In this document: positions 54,839-64,000 of the stretch, piece after piece
Layout: every line of letters begins with the position of its first letter
Position numbering within the stretch: position 1 is the stretch's first letter
Assembly: GCF_000959725.1 (NCBI RefSeq)
Contig: NZ_CP009322.1
Location: 2,542,001-2,606,000, forward strand
From: Burkholderia gladioli
GTDB lineage: Bacteria > Pseudomonadota > Gammaproteobacteria > Burkholderiales > Burkholderiaceae
Length of the DNA: 64,000 nt
Reading direction: 5' to 3'
Notes under the pieces: model-generated
What the model saw: only the letters and a program-made list of their open reading frames with translations
Database searches by the model: none
Told to the model about the DNA's origin: nothing
Position numbers and translations under genes: made by a program

Positions 54839-56341
54839 ATGACACCCTACCTCGAAGTCAGCCGGATCTCGAAGACCTTCCCCGGCGTGCGCGCGCTCGA
54901 CCAGGTGAGCCTGCACGTCTCGCGCGGCGAGGTGCTGGCGCTGGCCGGGGAGAACGGCGCCGGCAAGAGCACCCTGATGAAGATCCTGACCGGCGTGCTG
55001 CAGCCCGACGCGGGCGGCACGATCGCCGTCGAGGGCCGCCCGGTGGTGCTGGCCGACAGCCATCATGCGCGCGCGCTGGGCATCGGCATCATCTACCAGG
55101 AGCTGTCGGTGGTCGACAACCTGAGCATCGCCGAGAACATCTTCCTCGCCCGCGAACCGCTCAACCGCCTCGGCTTCGTCGATCGCGCGCGCATGAACCG
55201 CGAGGCGCGCGAGCTGCTGGCCGGCATCGGCATGACGATCGACCCGCGCCGGCTGGTGGGCGAGCTCAGCGTGGGCCAGAAGCAGATGGTGGAGATCGCC
55301 AAGGCCGTGTCCTGCCAGCCCCGCATCCTGATCATGGACGAGCCCACCGCCTCGCTGAGCCATCACGAGACGCGCCTGCTGCTCGAGCTGATCGCCAGGC
55401 TGCGCGCGCGGGAGATCGGCGTCGTCTACATCTCGCACCGGCTCGAGGAACTGTTCGAGCTGGCCGATCGCGTCACCGTGCTGCGCGACGGCAGCACGGT
55501 GGCCGACGCGCCGATGGCCGCGGTGGACCGGGCCTGGCTGGTGCGCAAGATGGTGGATCGCGAGCTGGACGAGCTCTACGCGAAATCGGCCTCGCACGCG
55601 ACGCGCGAGGTGGTGCTCGAGGTCGAAGGCCTGTCGATGCGTTCGCGCAAGGGCGCGCCCGGCTGGGTGCGCGACGTGTCGTTTCGCGTGCATCGCGGCG
55701 AGATCCTCGGCATCGCCGGGCTGGTGGGCGCCGGGCGCACCGAGATCATGGAGATGATCTTCGGCATGCGCCCCGCCTCGGGCGAGGTTCGCGTGGCGGG
55801 CAGGCCCGTCGCGATCCGCGGCCCGCACGACGCGATCGCGCACGGCATCGGCTTCGCCACCGAGGATCGCAAGGGCCAGGGCCTGGTGGCCGGCATGAGC
55901 ATCCGCGAGAACTTCAGCCTCACGCATCTCGAATCCTATTCGCCCTGGCAGTTCGTCAGGCATGCCGAGGAAGCGCGACGCTGCCGCGAGTTCGTGCGCG
56001 AGCTCGGCGTGAAGACGCCGTCGATCGAGCAGAAGGTAATCAACCTGAGCGGCGGCAACCAGCAGAAGGTGGTGCTGGCGAAATGGCTCGCGCGCCAGCC
56101 GCGCCTGTTGATCGTCGACGAGCCCACGCGCGGCATCGACATCGGCGCCAAGGCCGAGGTGCACGCCTTGCTGACGCGCCTGGCCGAACAGGGGGTGGCG
56201 ATCATCGCGATCTCCTCGGACCTGCAGGAAGTGCTGGCCATCAGCGACCGGATCCTGGTGGTGCGCGAAGGCCGCGTGACCGGCGATTTCGCGCGCGACG
56301 AGGCCAGCCAGGAACGGGTGATGGCGGCCGCCACGGCCTGA
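54839..56341 (+). CDS. Sugar ABC importer double ATPase (RbsA/XylG-like)
   Basis: This 500-residue protein has two fused ATP-binding domains. The first has a full Walker A (GENGAGKS, about 38-45), signature LSVGQKQMVEIA and Walker B LIMDEPTASLS. The second, degenerate as usual (GLVGAGRTE in place of Walker A), has signature LSGGNQQKVVLAKW and Walker B LIVDEPTRGIDIGAK. It is the third component of the importer and lacks nothing for function. Confidence 0.95.
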   Translation: MTPYLEVSRISKTFPGVRALDQVSLHVSRGEVLALAGENGAGKSTLMKILTGVLQPDAGGTIAVEGRPVVLADSHHARALGIGIIYQELSVVDNLSIAENIFLAREPLNRLGFVDRARMNREARELLAGIGMTIDPRRLVGELSVGQKQMVEIAKAVSCQPRILIMDEPTASLSHHETRLLLELIARLRAREIGVVYISHRLEELFELADRVTVLRDGSTVADAPMAAVDRAWLVRKMVDRELDELYAKSASHATREVVLEVEGLSMRSRKGAPGWVRDVSFRVHRGEILGIAGLVGAGRTEIMEMIFGMRPASGEVRVAGRPVAIRGPHDAIAHGIGFATEDRKGQGLVAGMSIRENFSLTHLESYSPWQFVRHAEEARRCREFVRELGVKTPSIEQKVINLSGGNQQKVVLAKWLARQPRLLIVDEPTRGIDIGAKAEVHALLTRLAEQGVAIIAISSDLQEVLAISDRILVVREGRVTGDFARDEASQERVMAAATA

Positions 56342-56386
56342 GCCACGCACTCCGCATATCGACCATTCAAGGGAATCGCAGACAAC

Positions 56387-57064
56387 ATGACCACCATCGT
56401 CGTCATCCACACCGGCCCCGTCACGGTGCAGCCGCTCAAGGACCAGTTCAGGCAGCAGCTTCCCGACGCGCGCATGATCAACATCGTCGACGACAGCCTG
56501 CTCAACGACGTGCGCGCCGCCGGCCACCTGACGCCGGCCGTCACCGCGCGCCTCTATACCTACATGGCGAACGCCCAGGCCATGGGCGCCGACTACATCC
56601 TGAACGCCTGCTCCTCGGTGGGCGAGGCGGTGGACGTGCTGCGCGGCATGATCGACACGCCGATCGCGAAGATCGACGAGGCGATGGCCGACGAGGCCAG
56701 CCGCATCGGGCCGCGCATCGGCGTGCTGGCCACCGTGCCGACCACGCTCGAGCCGACCGTGCGCCTGATCCGCAAGAAGGCGCAGCAGGCCGCGCGCGAG
56801 GCGCGGGTGGTGGAACGCGTCGCGGAAGCCGCCTTCGAGGCGCTGCTGGCAGGCGACACCGTGGGCCACGACGCGATCCTCAAGCAGACCATCCTGGAAC
56901 TGGCCGAGCAGGTGGACGTGATCGTGCTCGCGCAGGTGTCGATGGCGCGGCTGCAGCCTTCGCTCGGCACGCTGCGCGTGCCGGTGCTGTCCAGCGCCGC
57001 GAGCGGCGTGGCGGCGCTCAGGCAGGCGCTGGCCGGGCGCGAACGCGCCTCAAGCGTTGGCTGA
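56387..57064 (+). CDS. Aspartate/glutamate-racemase-superfamily protein
   Basis: This 225-residue protein has the pseudo-symmetric Asp/Glu/hydantoin racemase fold. The first catalytic Cys is present in LNACSSVGEA (about residue 76), but the expected second Cys position reads VLAQVSMARL with no Cys, so a two-Cys racemization mechanism is unlikely. It follows the ATPase gene by 45 bp with AAGGGA upstream and is probably in the importer operon. It could be an isomerase or decarboxylase acting on the imported compound. It overlaps the convergent Crp gene by 15 bp. Confidence 0.85.
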   Translation: MTTIVVIHTGPVTVQPLKDQFRQQLPDARMINIVDDSLLNDVRAAGHLTPAVTARLYTYMANAQAMGADYILNACSSVGEAVDVLRGMIDTPIAKIDEAMADEASRIGPRIGVLATVPTTLEPTVRLIRKKAQQAAREARVVERVAEAAFEALLAGDTVGHDAILKQTILELAEQVDVIVLAQVSMARLQPSLGTLRVPVLSSAASGVAALRQALAGRERASSVG

Positions 57065-57832
57065 GGTGGGCTTGATCTCGTCGCGATAGGCCGGCTTCGC
57101 CAGCGCGGCGCCGGCCGCGACCGGCGGCATGGCCGGCAGGTCCAGCTCGGGCAGGTGGCGCGAGACGAACAGCGGCGTGAGCACGATCTTGCGCTGGTGC
57201 GTGTCGACCAGGCCCTCGGCCTTCAGGTCGCTCAGGTGCCGGTTGACCGACTCGCGCGAGGTGCCGATGAAGTCCGCCAGCTTGTCCTGCGCGATCGGCA
57301 GGTCGATCAGCAGCGCGCCGCCGCTGCCCTCGTGGACGAAGGGGCTGCCGATCTGGCCGGCGAACATCGACAGGATGTTGACCAGGCGCTTGCGCACGTC
57401 GTGCAGCGAGAGGTTTTCGATCAGGCGCTGCGCCTCCTGCCAGCGCTGGTGGTGGCTGCGCAGCACGAAGCGGCTGATCACCGGGTAGCGATCGAGCAGG
57501 TCGCGGAAGTTCGCCTTGTTGATGTAGCAGATCCGGCAATCGGTGAGCGTCTGCGCGTAGTGCGAATAGCCGGCTTCGTTGAGCACGTCGCCGTCGCCGA
57601 AGATCATGCCGGCCTTGATGAAGGACAGCGTGATCTCCTGGCCGTCCTCGGTGATGCGGTAGAGCCGCAGGTGGCCGACCTTGAGCAGGTAGACGTAGTC
57701 GCTGCGTTCGTCGGGACGATAGACCACGGCGTTCTTGCGCAGCGCCCGATGATCGCTGAACGCGGGCATCACGTCTTCCAGGCAATTCTTTTCAATCAGC
57801 GAGAGAAGCTCGCTCTTTCCGACGAACCACAT
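57050..57832 (-). CDS. Crp/Fnr-family transcription regulator
   Basis: This 260-residue regulator has a cyclic-nucleotide-binding-like beta-roll (about 20-130) and a C-terminal HTH with IGTSRESVNRHLSDLKAEG, in which the SRE...R residues match those by which CRP reads TGTGA. It has no N-terminal Cys cluster, so it is not an Fnr iron-sulfur sensor. I chose the ATG at 57832, preceded by AAAGGAG; the longer upstream frame lacks domain sequence. It is convergent with the sugar cluster and is the likely factor for the CRP-like sites at 52541 and 52639. Confidence 0.9.
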   Translation of the reverse strand: MWFVGKSELLSLIEKNCLEDVMPAFSDHRALRKNAVVYRPDERSDYVYLLKVGHLRLYRITEDGQEITLSFIKAGMIFGDGDVLNEAGYSHYAQTLTDCRICYINKANFRDLLDRYPVISRFVLRSHHQRWQEAQRLIENLSLHDVRKRLVNILSMFAGQIGSPFVHEGSGGALLIDLPIAQDKLADFIGTSRESVNRHLSDLKAEGLVDTHQRKIVLTPLFVSRHLPELDLPAMPPVAAGAALAKPAYRDEIKPTSANA

Positions 57833-58142
57833 CGCATGTCTCCTTTCATGAGCGTCGTGTTCCCGACGCATGTCCTCATCGAATCCGGCGCGGCCCCGGC
57901 AAGCGATCGGGGGGCGGATCGGCGCGCCTCGCACCGGCCGGGCCAGCGGGGCTAGCGTAGCAAGAACAACGGCCCGCGCGCCAGCTTCGCATGAGATCGC
58001 AGTCACGCGCGGCGCGGACGGCGCGGGGCGGCGAACTGACAGCCTGTAAGTGTCGGACCACGCTGCCGGGCCATGACGCATGATGCGCCACGCCGCGAAT
58101 TCCGGCAGGCTCGCCGGATCGCCGCCATGCGGCGCCGCCGGT

Positions 58143-59075
58143 TCAGGCCGTGCCGCGCGCGTAGCGGCCCAGTCCCTCGGCCAGCGCCGTGAACACCGCC
58201 ATGCAGCGCGCGCTGCGCCGCAGGTCCTCGTGCATCGCCACCCAGGTGTCCAGCGTCAGCGAGATCGTGCGCGGCAGCAGGCGCACCAGCTCGGGATCGC
58301 GCGCGCCCAGCGCCACCTGGCACAGGCCGATGCCGAAGCCGGCGCGGATCGCCGCCAGTTGCGCGAGATCGCTGTCGGTGCGCAGCGCGAAATCCTCACG
58401 CGTGAGCGGCGCGATGCGGTGGCTGAGGGAACGCACGAAGGCCGTCTCGCGATCGAAGCCGATCAGCGTGTGGCGCGACAGCTCGGCCATCGTGCGCGGC
58501 GTGCCGTGCCGCGCGAGGTAGGCCCGGTGCGCATGCAGGCCGATCTCGATGCTGCCGGCGCGGCGCACCAGCAGCGCGGCCTGCTCCGGCCGGAACATGC
58601 GCACGGCGACGTCGGCCTCGCGGTGCAGCAGGTCGTCGACGCGGTTCGACAGCATCAGCTCGATGCGCAGCGCCGGATGCGCCTCGCGCAGCGCGGCCAG
58701 CATCGGCGGCAGCACCTCGACGCTCACCACCTCGCTGGCGGTGATCCGCACCGTGCCGCGCACGCCGTCGCCATGGCCGCTCGCGGCACGCCGCAGCGCG
58801 GCCGCCGAGGCGGCGATGGCCGCCGCGTGCGGCTGCAGCTCGCGCGCGGCGTCGGTGGGCGCGTAGCCGTCCACCGAGCGCGTGAACAGCGTGAGGCCCA
58901 GCGCGGCCTCCAAGCTCTCGACATGGCGGCCGACGGTGGGCTGGGCGAGGCCCATCGCGCGCCCCGCCGCCGACAGCGAGCCGGTGTCGAGCACCTGCAG
59001 GAAGCTGCGGTACCACTCCCAGTTGGGCTCGCGGCTTGCCGCCGGGGCCACTTCAGCGTCGCTCATGATATGCAT
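58143..59075 (-). CDS. LysR-family regulator divergent from an NAD(P)-dependent reductase
   Basis: This 310-residue LysR protein has its HTH at about residues 22-80 (MGLAQPTVGRHVESLEAALG) and a standard effector domain. The ATG at 59075 (MHIMSD) has a rival at 59066; neither has a clear ribosome-binding site. It is divergent from the reductase gene at 59185 across about 110 bp, the usual layout for a LysR and its target. Confidence 0.88.
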   Translation of the reverse strand: MHIMSDAEVAPAASREPNWEWYRSFLQVLDTGSLSAAGRAMGLAQPTVGRHVESLEAALGLTLFTRSVDGYAPTDAARELQPHAAAIAASAAALRRAASGHGDGVRGTVRITASEVVSVEVLPPMLAALREAHPALRIELMLSNRVDDLLHREADVAVRMFRPEQAALLVRRAGSIEIGLHAHRAYLARHGTPRTMAELSRHTLIGFDRETAFVRSLSHRIAPLTREDFALRTDSDLAQLAAIRAGFGIGLCQVALGARDPELVRLLPRTISLTLDTWVAMHEDLRRSARCMAVFTALAEGLGRYARGTA

Positions 59076-59184
59076 TTATGTATGGATGAGCCACGATATT
59101 AGCCAATTTTCATTTAGGCGCGGGAAGACCACACTGCAAGGCATCGAAGGCGGCAGCGGGCCGCCGACAACAAGGAGCCTCGAT

Positions 59185-60138
59185 ATGTCGAAAATCGCCC
59201 TGTTCGGCGCCGCCGGCGCCATCGGCCAAAGCATCGCCGCCGCGCTGCGCGCCTCGCAACGTCCCTATCGCGTGGTCGGGCGCAACGCGGCGGCCCTGCA
59301 AGCCGGCTTCGGCGACGACCCGCTCGCCGAGATCGCCACCTGGGATCCGGATGCGCCGGGCTCGATCGAGGCCGCCGCGGCGGGCATCGACACCCTGGTC
59401 TACCTGGTCGGCGTCAATTATTGGCAGTTCGAACTGCACCCGGCCCTGATGCGCAAGACCATCGACGGCGCGGTGGCGGCCGGCGTCAAGCGCATCGTGC
59501 TGATCGGCACCGTCTACCCCTATGGACGGGCGCAGGCCAACCCGGTGCGCGAGGATCATCCGCGCGAGCCGCACACGTTCAAGGGCAGGATGCGCAAGGC
59601 GCAGGAGGACCTGCTGATGGAGGCGCACGCCGAGGGCCGCATCGAGGCCACCGTGCTGCGCCTGCCGGACTTCTACGGCCCGGGCGTGACGGCCAGCATG
59701 CTGCACGGCGCGATCCGCGCGGCCGTCGAGGGCGGCACCGCCGAGCTGCTGGGCCCGCTCGATCGCGACCACGAATTCGTGTTCGTGCCCGACGTGGGGC
59801 CGGTGGTGGAACGGCTGCTCGACACGCCCGCCGCCTATGGCCGGATCTGGCACCTGGCCGGCGCGGGTACCACCAGCCAGCGCGTCCTGCTCGACGAGAT
59901 CGAGCGGCAGACCGGCCGCAAACTGAAGCTGCGCGTGGCGAACAAGACCATGCTGCGCGTGCTGGGGCTGTTCAGCCCGATGATGCGCGAGCTGGTGGAA
60001 ATGAACTACCTGATGACGGAGCCGTTGATCCTCGACGACACGGCCTTGCAGAAGCTGATCGGGCCGATCCGCAAGACGCCGTATGCCGAGGGGATCCGGC
60101 TTTCGCTGGCGGCGCAGGCCGCGCGCGTGGCGGCCTGA
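59185..60138 (+). CDS. NAD-dependent epimerase/NmrA-type NAD(P)-binding reductase
   Basis: This 317-residue atypical SDR begins with the cofactor motif KIALFGAAGAIGQSIAAAL and carries TLVYLVGVNYWQFELHPALM. It has IGTVYPYGR, where the usual catalytic Tyr may be, but no clear YxxxK. An AAGGAG precedes the ATG. Members reduce aldehydes or epimerise sugars; here the substrate is unknown. Its regulator is likely the divergent LysR. Confidence 0.87.
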   Translation: MSKIALFGAAGAIGQSIAAALRASQRPYRVVGRNAAALQAGFGDDPLAEIATWDPDAPGSIEAAAAGIDTLVYLVGVNYWQFELHPALMRKTIDGAVAAGVKRIVLIGTVYPYGRAQANPVREDHPREPHTFKGRMRKAQEDLLMEAHAEGRIEATVLRLPDFYGPGVTASMLHGAIRAAVEGGTAELLGPLDRDHEFVFVPDVGPVVERLLDTPAAYGRIWHLAGAGTTSQRVLLDEIERQTGRKLKLRVANKTMLRVLGLFSPMMRELVEMNYLMTEPLILDDTALQKLIGPIRKTPYAEGIRLSLAAQAARVAA

Positions 60139-60192
60139 AGCCTGCAAGCGCGTGCCTGGAACGGCCGGCACCGGCGCCGGCCGCTGGCGCGC

Positions 60193-60738
60193 TCACATCT
60201 TGCCGATGCCGGCCAGGATCGCCCCTCGCACCTGCTGCAGCGCGGAACGCGCGTTCGCGATCTCGGTATCGCGCGGCTTGTCGCCGGCGCCCTGGGTGAT
60301 CTGCTTGAGTACCTCGGGATCGATCGCGGCATCGAACATCCGCTTGACGGCCAGTTCCGCGTACAGCTTGGCGTCGGTCACCAGCTTGGCGGCCTGCATC
60401 ACCAGCTCGTTGCGCTTGGCCTGGTCCTTCTCCGAGCCCAGATCGCGCCGGTGCTCGAGGACGAACACCAGGCTGCTCATCGACTGGGTGAAATCGCGGC
60501 TGGCGCGGCCGAAGGCGACCGAATGCGGATCGGAGCCGGTCACGATCCGGCCCCGGTTGACGGTGGTATCGAAGGCGCCGCCCGTCAGGCTGCGCTGCAG
60601 GGAGGCGACGCTGGCATGCAGCACGCGCCCCTCGCTGGTATCGCCGATCTTCGAGCGGATCATCATGTCCGCCACGTCCCGGATTGCCTTCAGCAATCCG
60701 GCGGCGAACAGGTGGTCGCCACGCTTGCTGGTAGTCAT
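60193..60738 (-). CDS. Conserved hypothetical, helical cytosolic protein
   Basis: This 181-residue protein has no signal peptide or membrane segment and is predominantly helical and charged (MFDAAIDPEVLKQITQGA near the C-terminus). I recognise no domain. It is separated by 117 bp from the downstream-strand hydrolase gene and is convergent with the reductase gene at 59185. Confidence 0.75.
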   Translation of the reverse strand: MTTSKRGDHLFAAGLLKAIRDVADMMIRSKIGDTSEGRVLHASVASLQRSLTGGAFDTTVNRGRIVTGSDPHSVAFGRASRDFTQSMSSLVFVLEHRRDLGSEKDQAKRNELVMQAAKLVTDAKLYAELAVKRMFDAAIDPEVLKQITQGAGDKPRDTEIANARSALQQVRGAILAGIGKM

Positions 60739-60855
60739 CGCCTCTGCTCTCTCTTCGTTGTTGTCGATGTTGCGGGCTCCCCCGGCGCGCGGTCGCCGGG
60801 GCCCCGTTACTGTAGGAGAAAATCGAGCAGGGCGAAAGCGCCGGGCGTCCCGGCT

Positions 60856-61842
60856 TCAGTCCTTGAGCGTGTCGAGGAAGGCCAGCGTCAGCTGGGCGAT
60901 CCGGTCGACCTGCTCGTCGGTCGCGAAATGGCCCGCGTCGAGCACGTGGATCTGCGCATCGGGCAGGTCGCGCCGATAGGCCAGCGCGCCCGGCACCAGG
61001 AACGAGGGATCGTAGCGGCCCCACATCACCAGGGCAGGCGGCCGGTGCTCGCGCAGCCAGGCCTGCCAGCGCGGGTAGGCGGCGACATTGTTGCGGTAGT
61101 CGTAGATCAGGTCGCCCTGGATCTCGCGCTCGCCCGGCTTCGACAGGAAGGCGTATTCGTCGAGCCAGGCCTGCGGATCGTAGCGCTCGGGATGCGGGCT
61201 GCCGATGATGTGGCGGTTGCGCGTCAGCACGAAGGAGGTGAAGTTGTCGAGCACCTCGGGATGCGCGTCGCGATCGGCCCAGTAGCCGGCAATCGCCTGC
61301 CAGTTCTTGCCGAGCCCTTCCTGGTAGGCATTCGCGTTCTGGATCACCAGGGCCCGCACGCGCTCGGGATGCGCCTCGGCGATGCGAAAGCCCAACGGGC
61401 CGCCATAGTCCTGCATCAGCAGCGTGTAGCGGCCGAGCTTGAGTTGTTCGAGCAGGGCATTGGTGGTTTCGGCCAGGTGATCGAATGTATAGGCATAGCG
61501 CGACGGCGGCGGCGCATCGCTTTCGCCGAAGCCGGGGTAGTCCGGCGCGATCACGTGGTAGCGCGTCGCCAGCAGCGGGATCAGCGATGCGTATTGCTTC
61601 GACGACGACGGATAGCCGTGCAGCATCACGACCACCGGCGCGTCCTTCGGCCCCGCCTCGCGATAGAACACGCCGACGCCGTCCACCTCGGCGCGGTGGT
61701 AGGTGGTGGTCGAGGCATCCGAGGGCGTCGTGGCGGGCTCGGCCGAGGCAGCCGAGGTGCCGAGCACGCCGGCCAGTGCACCGGCCGCCAGCATTGCGCC
61801 GAGCCGGGCCAGCAGCTTCATCGGCGTTCGATTCTTGTTCAT
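60856..61842 (-). CDS. Secreted alpha/beta hydrolase, epoxide-hydrolase/dehalogenase-like
   Basis: This is a 328-residue protein with a signal peptide (about 8-34, ASAEPA cleavage). The alpha/beta fold has the oxyanion HGYPSS (about 75), the nucleophile Asp145 in MQDYGGPLG instead of Ser, and the His in DAGHFATDE. An Asp nucleophile with these motifs is typical of epoxide hydrolases and haloalkane dehalogenases, and export makes it resemble Pseudomonas Cif. AGGAG lies before the ATG at 61842. It follows an NTF2-fold gene by 55 bp and is probably co-transcribed with it. Confidence 0.88.
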   Translation of the reverse strand: MNKNRTPMKLLARLGAMLAAGALAGVLGTSAASAEPATTPSDASTTTYHRAEVDGVGVFYREAGPKDAPVVVMLHGYPSSSKQYASLIPLLATRYHVIAPDYPGFGESDAPPPSRYAYTFDHLAETTNALLEQLKLGRYTLLMQDYGGPLGFRIAEAHPERVRALVIQNANAYQEGLGKNWQAIAGYWADRDAHPEVLDNFTSFVLTRNRHIIGSPHPERYDPQAWLDEYAFLSKPGEREIQGDLIYDYRNNVAAYPRWQAWLREHRPPALVMWGRYDPSFLVPGALAYRRDLPDAQIHVLDAGHFATDEQVDRIAQLTLAFLDTLKD

Positions 61843-61897
61843 CCATACTCCTAAGCAAATAGATTGCAATCCGGCGGTCCCGAACGTGTCGATCGGA

Positions 61898-62281
61898 TCA
61901 GATGCGTGCGTCGGCCACGGCCTTGGTGTCGATGTACTGGCGGAAACGCGCGATCCGGCCGCTCCGCACCGTCCAGACATGCGCGTAACCCGCATCGGCG
62001 GTCTTGCCGGTCGCGCCATGCGTGCCGACGAAGCGCCCGATCGACACCACCGTCTCGCCCTCGCTCACGAATTCGGTGGGCGCGATCCGGAAGCTCGACC
62101 ACTCGGCCATCAGCGGCGCCAGCAACCCCTCGGCCACCGCCTGCGGCCCGCGCTCCTTCACCTGGTAATGCCACATCGTGGTCCATTCGATGTCGTCGGC
62201 CATCAGCGCGAGCGCCTGGGGCGCGTCGCCGCGCTCCAGCGCCGCGTAGAAGTTCTGGACGATTTCGACCGGGGTAGTCAT
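61898..62281 (-). CDS. SnoaL/NTF2-like ketosteroid-isomerase-fold protein
   Basis: This 127-residue protein has the SnoaL-like cone fold: helix VEIVQNFYAALERGD, then MADDIEWTTMWH and beta-rich FVGTHGATGKTADAGYAHVWT. Such proteins act as small-molecule hydrolases or isomerases or are non-catalytic. It precedes the secreted hydrolase gene on the same strand. Confidence 0.85.
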   Translation of the reverse strand: MTTPVEIVQNFYAALERGDAPQALALMADDIEWTTMWHYQVKERGPQAVAEGLLAPLMAEWSSFRIAPTEFVSEGETVVSIGRFVGTHGATGKTADAGYAHVWTVRSGRIARFRQYIDTKAVADARI

Positions 62282-62571
62282 GGTGATGTCTGCCTTCTGA
62301 AAGTGAGGAAACGAGGGGCGCCCAGCCCGATGCGGGGCGCTTCCCGGGTCATGTCGATCAACCGTGGGCGTAACGTAGCATCGTCATAAGTAACCTGTCA
62401 AAGTATATTTTTAAGGTTACAAAATCAAGACGAACGAAGCGGCGACGCGGCCTGGCAGGCAGCTGATATCGATGGGGGGAAGGTGATGAAGCGAACAAGC
62501 GCCGGCATGCCGGCGCTTGCAGGTGAAGCGAGGAAGGATGGGGAGCAGGCGCCTTGTCGTGGCGCGCGGAA

Positions 62572-63633
62572 CTATTGGATCGCGTCGGGCTTCACCTCGA
62601 TCCAGTTGCGATCGGCCGTCACACGCTGCCCGAGCGCCTTCTGCCGTGCCGCCGCTTCCGTCCGCCAGCGACGCATCTCCTTCAGGTTCTTGTCCTTCTT
62701 GTCGACCCAGACGCGCACGCCGCCATGTTCGACGTCGGTGGCATTGAGCAGCATGTAGCCATCGGATATCGGCGTATCGCCGGCCACCAGCACCGGCTTC
62801 TTCCATTGGTCGATATAACCGACGATCGAGCCGAGCTTGCCCTCGTACCAGGTCATCGGGTTCATCAGGTAGGGGGTGATCACCAGCGAACGGTTGCGCA
62901 TCTCGTCGTAGTCGCCCTTGCGGATCTGGATTCGCGAGGTGGTCAGCGCCTGCGTTTGCGGATCGCGCAGCAGCGTGGTCACGCCGATCACGTTCTGCGG
63001 CTTGACGTTGTAGCCATATTTCGGATCCGCCACCACCATGCGCGTGAGTTCCTCGTGCGCGGCCGTCATCACGTAGACGGTGATGCCGTTCTCGCGCAGC
63101 TTGTTGTACAGCTCCTGCATGCCGGTGAAGAAGCGCGGCGGCTCGACCGTGCCCTCCTCCACCTTGTCGCCGCTCCAGTAGCGGATCGGGATCGGCTTGC
63201 GCGTGGCCAGCATGGCGTCGATCTGCGTCTTCAGCTCGGCCAGCGACAGCCCCGAGAAGGCCTGGGCGATCCAGGGGTAGCAGACCAGGTCGTCGATCTC
63301 GCAGAGCCGGTAGTAGTAGCTGGTCAGCGATTCGCGGTAGTCGGGCGTGTCCTTGAAGGGGATCAGCTTCAGCGAGGGATCGAGCGTCTCGCGCGTGAGC
63401 CGCCCGTTCTGCTCCAGGTAGGGGAGCAGCGATTCCTCCAGGTCGTAGCGGTAGGTGGTGTTGTCGGCGTCGAATACCGCGTAGTCGCCGCGATTGGCGT
63501 GGGCGGCGATCATCGCGTCGAGCTTGCGCGCCGCCTCGGGCGGCCAGTGCGCCAGGTCGGTGGCGCCCGCCGAGGCGGCGAAGGCGAACAGGGCGAGGCT
63601 GGCGGCGGCAAGGCGCCGGACGGATTTCGGCAT
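62572..63633 (-). CDS. Periplasmic HAD-superfamily phosphatase, phosphorylcholine-phosphatase-like
   Basis: This 353-residue protein has a signal peptide (about 5-24) and the HAD nucleophile motif Asp55-x-Asp57-x-Thr59 (FDADNTT), with motif IV AGDTPISDG near the C-terminus. The exported form and length fit bacterial phosphorylcholine phosphatases, which release choline from phosphorylcholine. AGGAG lies before the ATG at 63633; a longer frame lacks a signal. It stands alone, with the M28 peptidase fragment upstream. Confidence 0.88.
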   Translation of the reverse strand: MPKSVRRLAAASLALFAFAASAGATDLAHWPPEAARKLDAMIAAHANRGDYAVFDADNTTYRYDLEESLLPYLEQNGRLTRETLDPSLKLIPFKDTPDYRESLTSYYYRLCEIDDLVCYPWIAQAFSGLSLAELKTQIDAMLATRKPIPIRYWSGDKVEEGTVEPPRFFTGMQELYNKLRENGITVYVMTAAHEELTRMVVADPKYGYNVKPQNVIGVTTLLRDPQTQALTTSRIQIRKGDYDEMRNRSLVITPYLMNPMTWYEGKLGSIVGYIDQWKKPVLVAGDTPISDGYMLLNATDVEHGGVRVWVDKKDKNLKEMRRWRTEAAARQKALGQRVTADRNWIEVKPDAIQ

Positions 63634-63774
63634 GGAAGGCTCCTGAGGATCGCTGCGGCAGCGTCGATTGTGCAGACGCCCCGCAATCCGAAACGTCACG
63701 AAAACGTCACACACTTGTCTACCTGCGCCATGCCGCCGGCAGGCAGCGACCCGGAGGTCGCGCCGCCGCCTGCC

Positions 63775-64000
<226 letters not shown>

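Overview
The window is GC-rich, dense with LysR-type regulators, ABC importers and accessory catabolic operons, and has the codon usage and gene content of a Burkholderia (sensu stricto) replicon, most likely a secondary chromosome of a plant-associated or opportunistic species (gladioli/glumae-like). This is inferred from gene families and composition; no rRNA, tRNA, replication gene, insertion sequence, prophage or CRISPR array was seen.

Left part (1-13.6 kb). A cluster matching lysine/2-aminoadipate catabolism comes first: a partial FAD-dependent amine/amino-acid oxidase, an ALDH7 aldehyde dehydrogenase (amaB-like), an orphan branched-chain-amino-acid-type binding protein and a DUF1338 2-oxoadipate dioxygenase/decarboxylase (hglS) divergent from a GcvA-like LysR gene. 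A GNAT acetyltransferase and a chemoreceptor follow, then a periplasmic aldehyde oxidoreductase operon (paoABC) convergent with a LysR gene.

Middle (13.7-36.8 kb). The LysR gene is divergent from a complete five-component peptide importer coupled by ATGA overlaps to a CocE-type serine hydrolase, followed by a porin. Next come a LysR/NmrA-type pair, an operon of PhzF-like protein, ornithine-cyclodeaminase-like protein and dicarboxylate-type symporter, a secreted lipase, a DAHP synthase, an AraC regulator, an old yellow enzyme, and a redox group (AhpD-like, peroxiredoxin, SDR) with a convergent LysR gene.

Accessory core (36.8-45.7 kb). Two unusually long, locally AT-rich intergenic regions flank a six-gene minus-strand operon: a heme-oxygenase-like diiron oxidase, a GNAT-fold N-acyltransferase, a second (ferritin-like) diiron protein, an M14-like DUF2817 hydrolase, a PLP threonine-dehydratase-like enzyme and an EamA exporter. 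A LysR gene lies at its 3' end. I read this as an uncharacterised small-molecule biosynthesis and export operon acting on an amino-acid-derived substrate; it is the best candidate for a new system. Its flanks hold several palindromes, a 134-bp inverted-repeat element and a set of repeated hairpins.

Right part (45.7-64 kb). Two secreted lipoproteins (acid phosphatase/phospholipase-C family and di-heme peroxidase), a small secreted orphan and a prolyl-4-hydroxylase-like enzyme come first. Then follow a ribose-type ABC importer with an Asp/Glu-racemase-family protein, a divergent sugar-nucleotide-epimerase-like gene and a Crp/Fnr regulator, with two CRP-like sites in the divergent promoter. The end holds a LysR/NAD(P)-reductase pair, a hypothetical protein, a secreted epoxide-hydrolase-like protein, an NTF2-fold protein, a periplasmic HAD phosphatase and the 3' end of an M28 aminopeptidase.
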